Below, piece after piece: positions 23,469 to 38,015 of a stretch of DNA of 64,000 nt. Under the pieces are notes generated by a model that did no database searches, was not told where the DNA came from, and saw only the letters and a program-made list of their open reading frames with translations. The stretch is taken from contig OY848925.1 of NCBI GenBank assembly GCA_963693285.1, positions 6,426,932 to 6,490,931 of the forward strand, given 5' to 3'. Every line of letters starts with the position of its first letter. Position 1 is the first letter of the stretch. This stretch comes from Xestospongia muta. Taxonomy: Eukaryota > Porifera > Demospongiae > Haplosclerida > Petrosiidae. Both the position numbers and the translations under genes were made by a program.

Positions 23469-25161
23469 TCATGAGTTGCTTCTTCCTCACTATCTCTTAC
23501 TGAAGAATGAGTCAAAGATTCTTTACCAGCTGTTACTGCTTTTCTACTAATATCATCATTTACATGTAAATCATCTAACTGGTCTATAAATTAAAATGTT
23601 ATTGAGAAGAAATATTATATAGTCTCTTACTTTCTATTTGATGGAGCCATCCCCTAGCTCTCTCTTCCATTAATGTTAATAGCTTAGTCTGCATATTTGA
23701 ACGATAAGCTGTAAATTCTTCTTCCAATGCTTCTTTCTCAATTTCACTTTGTCTCAGTTCACGATGAAGAACATCAATCACTTCTTGTTGTGATGCTAAC
23801 CTCCCTTGAAGGACAAGAACCTCTTGTCTCAGTCTCTCCATTACATACACCTGCTCACAGTGAGCCACAATTGACATAGTCCTCCTGTTGCCATAGTAAC
23901 AGTTTAATAGCAAAACCATACTCACTAGCTAACCAGTTTTTGATGTGGTCAGTCATGGCTTCCAGAGATTTAAGTGAACCTGCAGTCTGAGCTGATAATA
24001 ATACAGTATTAAATTATTTAATATTGTAGGGGCTTACCAGAGTATGGTGGTACATACACCATAAGTGTACTGTTCTCCCAATAGTCTGCCTGCATTCTGA
24101 GGGAGGGATGGACAGATAGCTGGGGTAACAGACCAAATACCAATGTACTTATATCTTGCTGTTATTATAGGATCATCAGTAAATCCATGATGAGAGAAGA
24201 ACTTTTCCGCTTTGTGATCAGCAAATGTCAATACAACATCATATTGACCCACAATGGCTGGGTCTTTGATGAGACGGAGGAGATATCCTCCAACACCAAG
24301 TCCTCTCCAACGATGACGAACAGCTAATAGTAGTACTTGAACTGATGATTCCCCCGGTTTACTATAAATGGACAGATAAATAGATCAATGGATGTATAGA
24401 TAAATAGATACATATCCATACCTAGATAACCTCATAAATGTGATAGAACCAACCAATCTATCTTCTATTCCAACTGAAGACAAATGTAATGGATCCATGT
24501 TCCTTCTCTCTCTAACTTGAGTCAGAAATCTATCTCGTTCTTTGTCATAAGTCTTTACTTCTTCACTCTCCTCCTCTTCCTCGTCCCTATAATAAAGAAA
24601 TAATTATTATGTCCATTTAACTAATTACTTACTTGTCATCATCCTCACTATCACTGTAAAGATCAGCGTATGGATCACAATAATCCTCTTCAATATTCTC
24701 TAGTAGCTCCACCCCTATTTCATTATCCTTTGTTTCCACAGTCTCTTTGTGATTTGTTAATGTTTTAGGTGGACCATGTTGCTTTCGATATTCTAATACA
24801 GCTGGTAAAAATAATTTTATATCATTATGATTATTAACTGTGGGGGCATACCCTTTTCAGTAGCTAATACAAATATCGTACGTGAGGGTTTTGTTAAACT
24901 CCCATAAATTGCCTCGAGTTCCATGTCTGGTTAAGCAGCTGAATAGAGAGCTGCCATGGAGTGAAAGAGATCACGTGAGTCGATGGGCGGGGAGACACCA
25001 CGGACAGGACTCCGGCCAATTGAACCCTCTCTTTTCTCTCTTACTTCTTCATCATCATGACCTTTTAAACGACGAAAATTTACCAGTAAGACATTACCAG
25101 AGATCTTCTTCTCGCCATCACGGGAGGAGAAAGCCGTAGTCTCACTCAATACTTCAACCAT
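23469..25161 (-). pseudogene. GNAT-domain/coiled-coil gene, copy 2 (nonsense in exon 1)
   Basis: Same exons as copy 1. In exon 1 the codon TTA of AALPDMELE is TAA (24931-24933), stopping after YSAA, about 77 residues in. The acetyl-CoA loop and coiled coil remain open downstream. The tail reads THES* after an EEA variant. Confidence 0.6.
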
Positions 25162-25235
25162 CACCTCCTCCAATCAGCTGTCTCATTTAGTGGGTGGGGC
25201 TCAATCCTACTCTCTTCCTCTGCAAACTAGCGAAC

Positions 25236-25267
25236 TAGACCCTCCTTATCATGATAAGAAAGGTGTA
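25236..25267. promoter_or_regulatory. Inverted GATA-type palindrome, copy 2
   Basis: TAGACCCTCCTTATC faces GATAAGAAAGGTGTA; three mismatches from perfect symmetry. Confidence 0.4.
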
Positions 25268-25348
25268 GCTCACTATAAGATTAATACAAACCTTACATTA
25301 TTTTTATAGATGTTGTCCTACCAGTTGATGCTTTAACGTAACTATAGA

Positions 25349-25878
25349 ATGAAATGTAGCTGTGGTAGAGTGTGTTGGTACATCCTAACTCCATGTTGTC
25401 TCTTAACTTCTCTGGTGTTAGTTGGTGCTGCAGTAACAATCTTTCTATTGTATCCATCACTACTGACCCAGCAAGTACAGGAAGTAAGTCCTTTAAAAAC
25501 GACTGTTTCTTTGATTCTAGCTTCAGAAAGTGACAATAGTACCTGGTCACCTACCTTTTGAACAGTTTCAACATCCCAGTGTACCAATGTATAAAGATAT
25601 ATATTTTTTTAATTTAACTAATGCTGAAGAATTTGTTGACGGTGCACGTCCAAGAGTTGAAGAAGTTGGTCCATATTCTTTCAGGTAAAAAGATACTCTT
25701 TATGTTACAAATATTATATTGTATTTGATCAACATTGAAGGAGAGAGATAGAGAGATAGGTTTGCTAATAATACTACACTCATTAAACATTTCTCTGAGT
25801 ATAGGGAATATCACCATAAGTTCTTCAATGACTCTAATCTATCTAAGAACAGGACACTGTTGGAGTATAATCAATTGT
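25349..25878 (+). pseudogene. CD36-family 5' fragment, copy 2
   Basis: Same three exons as copy 1 with a few substitutions (YPSLLTQQ, EYNQL). It stops at the same donor; no later exons. Confidence 0.7.
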
Positions 25879-26091
25879 GTAAGTTATAAATGGATCAATG
25901 GATATTCAGTATAGATGGATAGACAAATTAATGTATGAATAGATGGTTACATTACAGAAAAGATACATCTACTAGATGTATATAATAAAAAGAACAGTTC
26001 ATATAACGTAATATATACCTTTTATAAGATATAGGGTTGTTCTAAATTAACCAAATATTATGATAAATATAATTCATCATATGTAGTATAT

Positions 26092-26465
26092 TCATGTGAA
26101 GTTAAGACCACCTCCAGCTAGACCACTTGAGTTAGCTCTGACTCCGCCCCCTAAATTACCTCTAAACCCAAACAGTCCAGATCCTTGTTGACCAAACATG
26201 TCAGCATCACTTCCAAGACCACTCCCATCTAGACCTCTAGTTATACCTAACATACCACCTGGTTGACTTGTAAATAAACTGGTATATAAAAATGAATGGA
26301 TAGACAAAATGGACACATGGTTAGATAATGGATGAATAAATAAATTATGAGATATTACATTGTATAAAATTAACAGGAGAAGTCCCTACCTATTAAAGAC
26401 ATTTCACCTGAGATTATATCAGTATTATTACCAATACCAGTTCCAACTCCTCATCCTCTTCCCAT
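26092..26465 (-). pseudogene. Glycine-rich small frame, copy 2 (broken)
   Basis: The start exon reads ATG GGA AGA GGA TGA, a stop at codon 5, and the acceptor before the second exon reads TTTTATAT instead of TTTTAGAT. Confidence 0.35.
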
Positions 26466-27411
26466 GACTCAACCTCCGAGTCCAAGATTACCTGGGCTCT
26501 GTCAACTCCAATCTCTCCATCCCTACATTAAATTAAAGATTATTAACATAGTGTGATTGGGGTTAAAATATAGACCATTCAAATTTAGTTTCATATGTTT
26601 TCAAGCACCACACACACACGCACACAGTATATAGTATAGAGTATTACTAGTAATTAACAGATAACTTACTAACTCCTTAGAACATTTGGTGAAGAACAAA
26701 GTGAACAGAAAACATCAGAAAGACTAACAATTAATAAATTCTTTGATTTTGCAATAACGTTTGAATTTTCTGCAAAGAAGGAGATAGAAACTGATTGTTA
26801 AGAACTCCCTCCTCCATATTGGAAGTAAAAGACAGTTTTCTGTAAATTCAACAAACACCAGTTGAACTGCACATGACAATAGGAGGTGTGGCTGAAAATG
26901 TATTTTAAGTAACTCTTATTAATGTGATATTACCATAAATATTGGAGAGTTACTCTGTAGCAATGGAGAAAACATGTTATAGACTTTGATTGATACTCTA
27001 ATTAGGTCATGTTTGTAGACAATAATTATAATAAAACTTACCTTCATCATGTTATATCTGAACAACTTACTAGACCTCAAGCTGACTGGATCTCCGAGGG
27101 AGAAAAGACACAATTGTTATGTTCAAGTAAGTATCAAGTTCACAGGTCATAGGGTATCAAGTAGTATTCTCAACTAACTGGAGGATGAAAATGTTAATGA
27201 TAGCTACCTGTAACTAATAGTTTTCATTATTACAAGACTACAAAATTAACAGACATAATATGAACTTTTGACATAATATTCCTTTGTCTCCTCCTCTTCC
27301 TTCAGTCTGTAATCTGTTTAATAATAATAGGCAAGACACTCTTACCGCCATGTTTATTCGCAGGTTTGCATTTTTCCATAGTTACACACCACACCATTAA
27401 AGTAGCAGCTG

Positions 27412-27558
27412 TTACATGTAGCAAACTTAGTATGATGTAAAAGTAAAAATAACACTGTTTTTATTACTAATGCACTACAGCTGCATAAACAGTAGTACAT
27501 TAGTAATAAAAACAATGTTATGTCTACTTTCACATCATATTAAGTTTATTACATGTAA
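27412..27558. repeat. Long imperfect inverted repeat (hairpin), copy 2
   Basis: Left arm TTACATGTAGCAAACTTAG... (27412-27477) matches the reverse complement of the right arm ending ...TTTATTACATGTAA (27493-27558) over about 66 bases with around ten mismatches; the loop is about 15 bases. Found in copies 2 and 5 only; copies 1, 3 and 4 have unrelated sequence there. No clear target duplication. Confidence 0.75.
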
Positions 27559-28151
27559 TCTGTATAACAATATATTAGTTAAATCAACAAATCAATTTTT
27601 ACAGTGTAGTTGTAATGTTATCAAGAAATCTTCTGATGTTGTATGGATCAGTACTTTCATGGAATTGTTAAAAGTGAGTGTATTATTAAATAGAACGTGT
27701 TATTAAATATAATAACTTGTTAAGTGAACTGTGTGTATAGGAAATAAGTTTTTTAAGGTGATTTTGACAAATTAATTGGCTTTAATTAATGGATTTTTTA
27801 TTAGCAGTAGTAATTAGTGGTATTAGACATAGCGATAATCTTTAATTTTATATAGCTACTAACTAGAGGCCTATTAATGTACAATTTAGTCTAGTTTGTT
27901 TGTTATAATTGTATTTGTAAATATTAGAAATAACAATATTGAAGCTTTTATTATTAATTAATGTAGGCGTGGCAATTGTCAAGTAGAGAAGTTGAGTTTT
28001 TCTAGAGAAGAAGTGAATTATAAAAATTGTTAACTTTGTTAGAAGACAAAGAACTGGAAACTAAAGTATTTAACTAATAATTGACTTATTTGAATTTGAA
28101 ATAATTTATTTTTAGTAAAAAATATAGCAATAGTACAAAAATAACTAATAA

Positions 28152-31100
28152 TTAACGTGTAAGGAGTAAATTATTATTAACAAGCAATTTCTTGAAACTA
28201 TTATTATTAACAACAACATTTTGTAATTGTTGTTCACCAAATTTAGTAATATTAGGACAGTCAGTGAGAAATAGTGATTGTAGTGTGTTAGTGTTTGTAA
28301 TTAGAGTAGATAGATGTGGTATGTCTTTATCAGTAATGTTATTGTCATCCCACAAGTATAATCTCTTGATTATTTTATTATCAGCTACAGCAGTTGTTAA
28401 TAAGTGGTAAGTATCTTGTACGAGAGGTGAGGAGTAAAGATGTAGGTACTCCATTGTTTGGTTATAAGGTAGTACTTGAGATAGTTTACTGACACAGTTA
28501 CTATCAAAATGAGTGTTCTCTATAACAAGTCCCCTCACTTGACATCCATTAATATCAGTTAATATTGTAAGTAAACTTTGAGGAGATAATGACTTGAGTT
28601 CAATAATCCATGTTTTGTGTTGTCGTCTCTTTAATTGACGTATCACTTCTTTACATTCTGCCACAGTAGATGAAGTAAGTGTAACACTATATCTGTACCA
28701 CTCAACACTTCCAGTGTCTCCTATAATAAAACATAGTTACTATATAATATTTTACACACACAACAATAGCTATACACACACTCTAACATGCTCAACTACG
28801 ATTGTCAAGGCCTAACGAAGAAGACGACGCCATTACTGATGTTAGGTTACTATAGCAATGATGTACGGAGATGAACGGATTCTACAAACGGTCTTAAATT
28901 TACTGAGTGTTATACTAATAATTTACTGTATTAGATGATGTGAGCTAAGATGGGAACGTCAATATCTACTACTGAGTTAGGCACACAAAGTACTGAACTG
29001 TCAGTGAGGATGACTCGATTATATCACTAGTCAAGATGATTCACAATTAAGAAGCAACACTCAAGCATAAATCATCATGATGTCTGGTAATAGAGTTTTG
29101 TTTGACTTGTCTTTTGTGTGTTAACATTTCTCTTTTACTTTACAAATGTCATGATTTAATAAAACATTATATTTAGTATTGTGATGTGATATCATAATGT
29201 AAGTTATGTCATTTATAACGTACTTCAATATTTTGAAACAATAATTATTATTTGAAACTATCCTATCAACATTGAAGCTGGAACATGTGTGTAATAATAG
29301 TGACATCATTTCTCTATGTCAGCTAATGAACACCAGTTAATTCACAGATGTCATTACAGTATTTTCATATCAGCTCAAGTTTACTATTCTTCTAGTAATT
29401 AGTCTTCTCTTCATTTTTTTGTTTTTCTTATATTTTCATAATACATGTATACATATAGCTGAAAATATTGATGAGGGATTAATTTGACCATGTTGGTGAT
29501 TTTTGAAATTCAACAACTTTTGATACCACACTATTTTAATATAATACATTGGAAGCCTTAAAATTTATTCTCTCCAATATTTCCACTATATTCAGTACAG
29601 TACATGTACTATACATTCATGTCAGTACATGATAATAATATTATTAACTATAAACCATGTACTGGTACTTTCTTTATATCAGTGAATTTATGCTTAGCTT
29701 GTGTCTTCTGGAACTATATAACACAACATAGTCTTCAAATTGTACACTCAATTCCTCTATCCTGTGGACATCTTTATAATGTCAGTGGTAGTCCTAGGTA
29801 CTGATGACAAGAGTAACTATTCCTGGATTATTTGATAATGTGTTTGTTGTTGACTTCTTGATCTCTAGTGATCATGTGACTTATTGTTATTTTACTTGTT
29901 GTATCAATTAATAGTAGGTCATATACAATTATATAGTTGAGGTATGGGAGTCTTCTTCATTTGTATTTTATGAATTGACTTTTAATAATTATATTAACCA
30001 ATCATACAATGTAGTATTGAGTTTAAAGTCCTAGTTTCCACATTATACTCAAGCTTTGAAAGTATCTTGAAGTAAACAATAACTTGACTACATTAATTGG
30101 TACATGTGTAGGTACTATTATAGCAGAGATCATCATAGAGATCCACTATAGATTACTAAGAAATACTTGATAGTTGAATGTTGAATTTTTTATTATTACT
30201 GAGCCATCAATGATGAATTCATTACCCGTTCATACTCAACATTGACTGACAACAGGTGTGGTGATGAAAGTAACTAATGAAATAGACTTGTGTCTTCATG
30301 TAATAAAGGTATGTGAAATTGCATGTTGTAGAAGTGTGTTACAAGCCAGTACATACTGTACCATATATACATTGTAGTTTGATCAAATGTTTTAATATTA
30401 CTAAATTTATAATGGCAGCTTACTTGGTAATTTTTCATCATCTGATGATTCCTGTTGGTCACTATGGGTATCTTCCTCCTCATCTGTACCTTTTGATGTT
30501 AACTGAGTGATAATTTCATCTTTTTCTGTCAATTGAAGAGTTAGTGAACTAATCATCTCCTGTAATTTTATAATCTCTTGTTGTCTGTCAGTAGCTACAC
30601 AGTATACAATTTTAAGATATTGTATATTGTCAGTAGTTATATAATACCTTCTCTTTCTTGGACAGTAGATGTGAGGTCCTCTAGTGTTTTCACTAGCTCA
30701 TATGCTTCTGTATCTGAAATATGAAGTGATAAAGAATGTGCAAGTGTAGATAAAGTTATATAAAGAACATATGTACCTATACCTTCTTGTTTGCTATCAA
30801 GTGGTTCCTCAAGTTTTTGACTTAAAAGTGGATGACTAGTTTTAAGGAGATCTCTTACTTCTAATATCCGAGACCTCAGATCTACAATAGATAAAGTAAA
30901 GAGCTATACATGTTGTTAATATACCTTTTATGTTCTCTGTTAAATGAACATTTCTTTCCTCCTTCTCTCTTAATTGTAAAGTAAGAGACGTTATTATCTC
31001 TTGTAATGATTGTAGCTCCTTTTGTAATTCTATAGAATATAAAGCACATGTACAATACATGTATATTATAAATATTAGACATAATTATATATAATAACAG

Positions 31101-34100
31101 GAGCACATAATGAGAAAAGACAAGAAATGGAAGGACCATGAAATCCCATGCAGTTTATCAAATCTGACGTATAGAGCTCTTGGGAGTACTGTTACTATAT
31201 TAAGATCAATAACTTATTAATTGTGGTTATATATGAGACCTGAATAAAGACTCTTTGCACTCTGTCATGTCATTAGTTTTCTTTGTCTTGAGAAAGTTTT
31301 ACTACATATCACAATCTATACAAGGAATTACTTTAGACTAGAGCTCTCTCTACCTAGTATTACTTGGGAACTGTACTTATCATTTAATTAATGATGTGGA
31401 AGTTTCATGTTCTTTATTCATTACATGTTCCTGTTAATAATATCTGCTAAGTTCTCACCTTTCTGTGTAGACTTTAACTGAGTAACTTCTAATGACATTG
31501 TCTTCTTCAATTTTGCTTCAACAATTCTTGGATCTACAATAATTTATATTAATTATAATTATAATTTTAATTGAATTTTGTAGAGCCAATTATAGTTTTG
31601 TAGATACATCCTATAACATTTTATATTTTACTTACCTTTCATCTTCTCCATCAACTGACTGATTCCACTTTCTTCTCTCTCCATTACTTCTACATTTAGT
31701 GATTTTATTTCCATTTGTAATGCCTCAATCTCTTCTTGTTTCTCTACTAACACTTTATTAGTAGCTATAGAACATAACCATATATGGTATGTACTACTAA
31801 CAGTACTATAGCTCACCTTCTTTATGTCTGGTTAACTCCTCTATCTCTAAGGTCTTTGCCTTATTCATTTTCTCTAATAGTTTCAGCTTCTCTGTTTACA
31901 TTAGGTACATAGTTATATCTCAATTAATGTACATGTACCTGATAAACTGTCAGTTGATGGTTGATCTTGTGGTCCTTCTCTCTCCATACTGTGTACTAGT
32001 ATTAATAAAATATACCCACATAATAATACAGTACTGATTATCATTAGCTATCAGTGAAAGGTATTTAATCATACAGAGTTTAGAATATAATATGATGACT
32101 TGATGGTAAACTAATAGCTAGCTATGTATGTAATTGATGACACAATGTAGCATAGGTCAGAATATATACATATAAAATAACTAACTTTGTTTTGTCTTTT
32201 CTCTCTCTAAAAGTTCATTAAGAGCATCCTCTTTTTCTTGTAGTAACTTAACAAGTAGAGATACTTCTGGTTTCTCAGAATATGATCTAATATGGTCATA
32301 AAGTGAGAATATATTCAAGATAACACTTACAACACATCCACTAGATCAACATTAACTTTGTAAGATTGACTTGACTTGTCCCACTCAATGTAATTGAAGA
32401 GCTTGGATTCAGGAGAGCTTTTCTCCAATACTACTGTGGGAAGACTAAATAGTAATTCAATACAGCCTTCATTGTAATCATTGAAGTGTAAGATAGCACT
32501 ACTTTGAAAACCCAGTAGTCTGGCAAGGTTACGTTGAATAGCTTTGACTTCTCCTCCAGTTATGATGAGATCTGCAGACACTTTAAGAAGTTTGGTACGT
32601 TGAGATTGTGTGTGTGGAAGAGCACATGGTATCTCAAAAATGGAGCGTTTTAAATAAGGAATGAGATGGTTATCTTCATATTCCTTCAAACGCATTCTTT
32701 CAGATTCATCTCCCAAATTTTCAACTATTACTTGAAATGAATCATAGTTGAACCATGTACAGTGTTTAATCAACTCGAAAAACACATCAGAAATGTCGTC
32801 GTCTCTTCTAAAATCAAACACCATTGATTCTCGCTGATTCTTTTCTGAAGTGCAATAGCTACGTACAATTGACTGAATATCTCTTGGATGAACTTTACGT
32901 TCTCTAAATGATTTTATGAGATAAGCAACAAAGGCAGTATAAGCTTTACGGACATCACGATTGTCATCCATTAGCTGGTTTCTCACTGCCTCCTGCTCAC
33001 TCTCTGTCAATTCTTCCCAGTTTGGATAACGAACTTTAGCTTTCTCTGGAGCAAGGTGAAATGTAACTGTTTGTGTCAATGATGTCATTCTCTTTGAAAG
33101 ATATTTTAATATAGATTCAGCTACAAAATGATCTTCCATTTTCAAAAAAGATTTCACCAATTCTTTGTAAGTAGCTGCACTCCCATTCTTTCTTTTCCAT
33201 GCCCACAATAACTCATTCTTCTTTTCTACATCAATTTTATCACTTTGGGAAATACTATGAACTCTTTCTGTTGATAAATTGAGACAACGACCAGCTGTTA
33301 TATAGTCATCGTTCATATGTTGTGAGACCTCAATGAAAACTCCATCATCACACTCTTTATCTACTACTTCATATGATAGACCATACTGACTGAGTAGACT
33401 TGAAAGATCTAATGTAATTAAAGAGACATTACAATATACAAAAGACAATATAATTGATACTTAATATATTCTTATTTAAATTAATATATTAACTAGTTAT
33501 ATGAGAGCTACCATTATACTCTAATGGGTGGGGTCAATATCTCATTATAAAAATTAATATTTTACTTTAACTAGTTGCTTTGTAATAACATACCAACAAA
33601 TTATATAGTGAGTAATTTATATTAATTATGGATTCCATAGTAACCACTTATGTAAACTATAAATTAGTTGTTAAAATAACTGATTAATTTTTACAATGAG
33701 CAAACTTTGTATTATCTCTTGTTTGTAACTACCTTCATACAATGATACAATTATAGCTATCATATAAATAGCCCCGCCTACCAGCACTGTATGAATTTAA
33801 TACAGTAACTGTATTCCAATTATGGTATATACAAACATTGTTAGAGTCTTTGATATGAATACTATTAACAGCTGGAATACTTCACTATTAACAGGAAATG
33901 TAATGTAATATAAAGCAGTAGAAATGGAATAATCACAAGGTCACACAAGAACTACATTACAAGTATAGTTCATCATAGTATACTCTGTTCATATTAAGAT
34001 TGAACACTAATTCATTGTTATAACTCAGACTAGAAATGAACTTGTTAGAAATTGTTTACACAATTCAAACACCTTGGAACTCCACAAATTGTATCAGAAA

Positions 34101-34945
34101 ACTAGGCCACTAGTTATTTAGAAAAGTCACAAACCAGAAATCCAATGTAAAGTCTTTGTATTCCATGACATGATGTTATGCATAATTTGGACATTATTAA
34201 CAAACGCTTACAAAGGTTAGCCAAAAAAAATTTCAGAAACTGTCAAAAATAGTAAAATTAAGATAGTTTAAGAGACAGTGACAAAGAACCACAAAATGTA
34301 TGACTGATAAAAAATTTAGCAGCTACGTCGCCACACCCACCTAAGGTTGATGATATTGTCATTATTGAATCCACTAAATGCAGTCATTCTCAACACAAAT
34401 AGATATAAGTTATAGTACATAGTCCATTATAGTACCAGTGTTAATTGTGACATGATAATTGAGGTTCAACTAGTTCATAACATATTATATAGCTTCCTAA
34501 TTCCTGTTATCTCATGCAGCATGATCCCTAATTAAATGTCACACTTAATTAATCCTATTTATTCTAACAATATTATACTGGAAATGTCTCATCATGTTGT
34601 CACTGACATACCATGATACTGGGGAGCTAATGTTGACAGCTCTTCTGCAAGATTCCTACCAACAATGGTTGCTGGTCCACCAAGATCCTCGAGAATTCTA
34701 ACAACACGATGACAGTTTGTCTGTATTTCCTCCACAGTCTTTCCCAACTTCAATCCAGTTTTCAATTCGTTAGCTATATCAGCAAAATTCTCGCTTCTCA
34801 TAACAGACTCAGATATCAGACTAGCGGCAAATTCTTCCTCTGTAAATTTTGTCATACATCCTTGTAGAGCTGAACTGAGGTTGGCATATTGAGAATTAAA
34901 GACATCAATAACGGCTTTCTTGTAGCTTTCGAGTGAGTCATCCAT
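28152..34945 (-). CDS. Death-domain / coiled-coil / LRR receptor-like protein, copy 2
   Basis: Exon 1 is 34612-34945 (ATG 34945). The Death exon runs from the acceptor near 33410 to about 32331 and is fully open, with WEELTESEQEAVRN retained. The coiled-coil exons lie at 30424-32290, including the 25-codon exon DPRIVEAKLKK whose acceptor is missing in copy 1. LRR exon 28152-28720 has variable strands W-I-I-E-L, GLVIENT, YLHLYSS, RLYLWDD, SLFLTDC and KLLVNNN. No disabling change seen. Confidence 0.7.
33544..33698. mobile_element. MITE-like inverted-repeat insertion in receptor intron 1, copy 2
   Basis: About 155 bp bounded by ATAAAAATTAATATTTTACTT at the left and, inverted, TTGTAAAAATTAATCAGTTA at the right. 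Present at the same place in copy 3 and absent from copy 1. No coding capacity; superfamily not determined. Confidence 0.5.
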
Positions 34946-35660
34946 TGTCGATCACAAAGAAGGGTGGGGCTTGTAAATATTCAATTGCCCCACCCTATTT
35001 TGACAGCTATGAATAATATACAATTATGATATATTTTAGATGCTAACCAAAAAAACCTACAGAGTTCAAAGTAAAATAAACTGTACTTAATGACACGTAC
35101 ATACATAATAAACAGCTAGTGATAATAACAATGAATTATCATAATATTATATAATATTAATATAATAACTTAAACTAGTTAAAAGTGAAAGTGTCTCCTT
35201 TGTTCCTTTCTTTTGTGATTATAATCTCCTTTTTGTTTGTTCTCTGTTATAGACATATCTATTGTCTATTACACAAGTAGTCCTTCAATCTCTATTCCTA
35301 CAATCATACACAGTACATTTAATATACCAGTATAGTCTAATAATTGTTCCATCATTTTGTTTGTTATCAATACATCATGTCAATTAATATATCTATCCAT
35401 TCATCTGTTAATTTGTCCATTCATCTTACTTACTTCTAAACTTTTATTCTCATATTATATCATACCAGTAATACAATGGAGGGGAGTATAAATATTAAAT
35501 GATACACCAGATTTAATGATGACATCATTTCCTATAGTATGCTACACAAACTATATAATAATTATTATAATACAGAAATATAATGATTATAGAAATAGAT
35601 AATTAACAATGATTAATGACTATTACTATTAATATTAATATTACAGTACTTCATACTACT

Positions 35661-36685
35661 TCAAAACCAGACGATATAACTTACTGAAAAGGCTTGAGGG
35701 GTTCCTAGAACACCACCTAGCCCCATTTCAATTAGCATTCCTCTCCTCATCCTCATTCCCACTCCCAATCTTGTCTCCATACCTATTACATACTTGTAAC
35801 TACAATATGCCAAAATGTCCATCCGTGTTAGACGACCTGTCACTCGACAAAGAAACATACTCAACCAGATCAAGAAGACTTCAACAAATAGCCAAGCTAA
35901 GAGTGAACTAGCACTAATACTGAGTACCTCAGGAGTAAACCTAATGACAAAAGATAACTGACAACAGATACATACTAATAAATTATTAAAAATGACATAA
36001 TTGTAAGTTATTAATAATTACTTTAATTAATAGGAGTTTACCTCTTTTGAGTACCCAACACAAACCCATTTAATAACACGTATGTCACAAATGCCATTGC
36101 TATAGAAAAGACATATAATATCAATATATTATATGTCAATATACACAATACATATGTCATTACACACAATATAAATACAGTAATGTACCAGGTATATAAA
36201 GGTCAGGTGCATTGATGTCACGACGTGGTTCAATAGGACCATTACCAGAATATTGTAGAGACCAGTCCTACAGGAAGAGAGATATCAGTGAACTGATCAC
36301 AAGAGTTAAATATGACTGTACTCGATGAGTATAGGGGAAAAGAACGATCCATAACTTATTAAGTACATAATTTGTGTCTACAGAAAAATATTGTTTTATT
36401 CCAGGTGCAAATCTATTGACCTGGGAGAGAGAGAGAAGTGAGTGTAATACATAGCATTGTATCAACCTACGCCTCTATCTAAATATGATTGTCCCATGTT
36501 CACTAGTCCTTGTCCATATTGTAATGCTGCCTCAGTAACCATTGGATTAGATAAGAACTGTTGAGCTGCTCCAATAGGAGGAAAAGAAGGCCCACTACTA
36601 CAAACAATATCAAGATAAAACAGTGAGATATAAACTACCTCGTGTCTTCAAATAGGGGAACTGTCTTGATATAAGCTCTGATCAT
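35661..36685 (-). CDS. YIF1: YIF1-like ER-Golgi membrane protein, copy 3
   Basis: Same exons as copy 1, with start ATG 36685 (MIRAYIKTAPLFEDT), about five residues longer than copy 1. The body matches the family up to YKYV; beyond that it reads a Met/Arg-rich tail to a stop at 35661 that does not resemble YIF1. Changes relative to copy 1 include CRVTGRLTRMD against CRVTVCLTWMD. The best-preserved copy, but its C-terminus is probably still incomplete. Confidence 0.7.
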
Positions 36686-37989
36686 CACTGGTACTGTGAC
36701 TTCCGAGTCTGAAATAAAAGAGTTAAATATTATTGAGAGTCTAAAGGGTTAAATACCTATATGTTATAGCTTCAATAAGTACTGGTCTTCCTTCCTCAAC
36801 ACAAACCTGTTTAGTGTGTTTTGTGACATTATACATGGCCAATACATCATTGCCGTCAACTCTAATGGCTTCAATACCATACCCTATACCACGATTAACA
36901 ATCCCATCACCAGCATATTGATCTTCTACCGGGGTGGATATAGCGTAGCCATTATTGCGACAGAGGAAGATGACAGGACAATTTAAGGTGGCAGCAAAAT
37001 TCATTGCAGCATGACAGTCTCCTTCCTGAGCTGCTCCATCTCCGAAATAGACAATGACACAGTTTTTGGAACCAGCCATTTTCATACCATATGCATAGCC
37101 TGGTGCTAGAATGGAGTACATGAACATGAGAAGGAATACAATGTACCAAGAAAATAGTTAACCTTGTGGTATTTGAGTAGCCAACGGAGATGAGATAAAA
37201 TGAAAGTTATGTTCTTTACTTCCATAATGTACTGGCATTTGACGTCCACAACCTTTATCCAAATTGTTTGAGAAACATTGATTCATCATATCATCAAGTG
37301 TAAATCCTCGCCACATGAGGACACCTGCTTCACGATATTGGGCATACACCACGTCTTCCAAATCCAGACCAGCTGCTGTTCCAAAATGTGTACCCTCCTC
37401 TCCATAATTCATCATATAAAATGATATGAGACCCTGCTGTCATGGAAACAGAAAGGATGTGGTTAATTGTGTGTACTCAATATGTACCATTCTCTGTGCT
37501 CTATAAAGATATTGATCCATTAATTGCAGTCTCAGCATTTTGGAGTACATACGTAACAGAAGATCTTTGTCAAGCTAGAAAGAAAAACATCTGCTTATAT
37601 GATAATGTGTATATTAATAATAATCATAAACAATCTAGTAGTAGTCTCCTATTGAAGCATATGACATAAATATATTGTAATATTTGAATACATTTGGGTC
37701 TTGGGAGGAGTCAAGTACTATTCCTTCATTATTCAGTATACGATATATCGGTCGTAGATGAAGAGTCTTATTTGGTGAACTAGCTTGCATTAGATCAGTT
37801 GTATAAGGAGGACCTCGTGGACTAACCTCCTCTGATAGTACTGGTATTGTATAATGGAGTTGCTATAGGGAAAAATGCGCTCTATTTAGGTATAGAGAGA
37901 TTGTTTACCTTCTTGCAACATAATCTGTTGAGCCATAACTGATAACTGTTACCTGCTCTTCTTGTTAGAAACAAAAGCCTGCTAGCCAT
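36648..37989 (-). pseudogene. BCKDHA: BCKDHA copy 3 (C-terminally truncated, otherwise open)
   Basis: Six exons, no premature stop, and the ThDP Arg (CRNNGYAIS) is retained. The frame still ends in the YIF1-overlapping exon after GSHSTSDDQS, so the C-terminal region that completes the active site and contacts the beta subunit is missing. A short protein may be made; function is doubtful. Confidence 0.75.
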
Positions 37990-38015
37990 TTTTCTGGAGG
38001 TGTGGCACTACCCAC
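37990..38015. promoter_or_regulatory. 26-bp divergent promoter gap, BCKDHA / MTIF2, copy 3
   Basis: Conserved gap between ATG 37989 (-) and ATG 38016 (+). Confidence 0.5.

Larger units (their letters stand above)
18181..34197. repeat. Tandem unit, copy 2 (16.0 kb)
   Basis: Same order of genes as copy 1. It lacks the hAT element and lacks about 1.1 kb containing the body of YIF1. It carries a hairpin insertion at 27412-27558 and a MITE-like insertion at 33544-33698. Confidence 0.9.
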
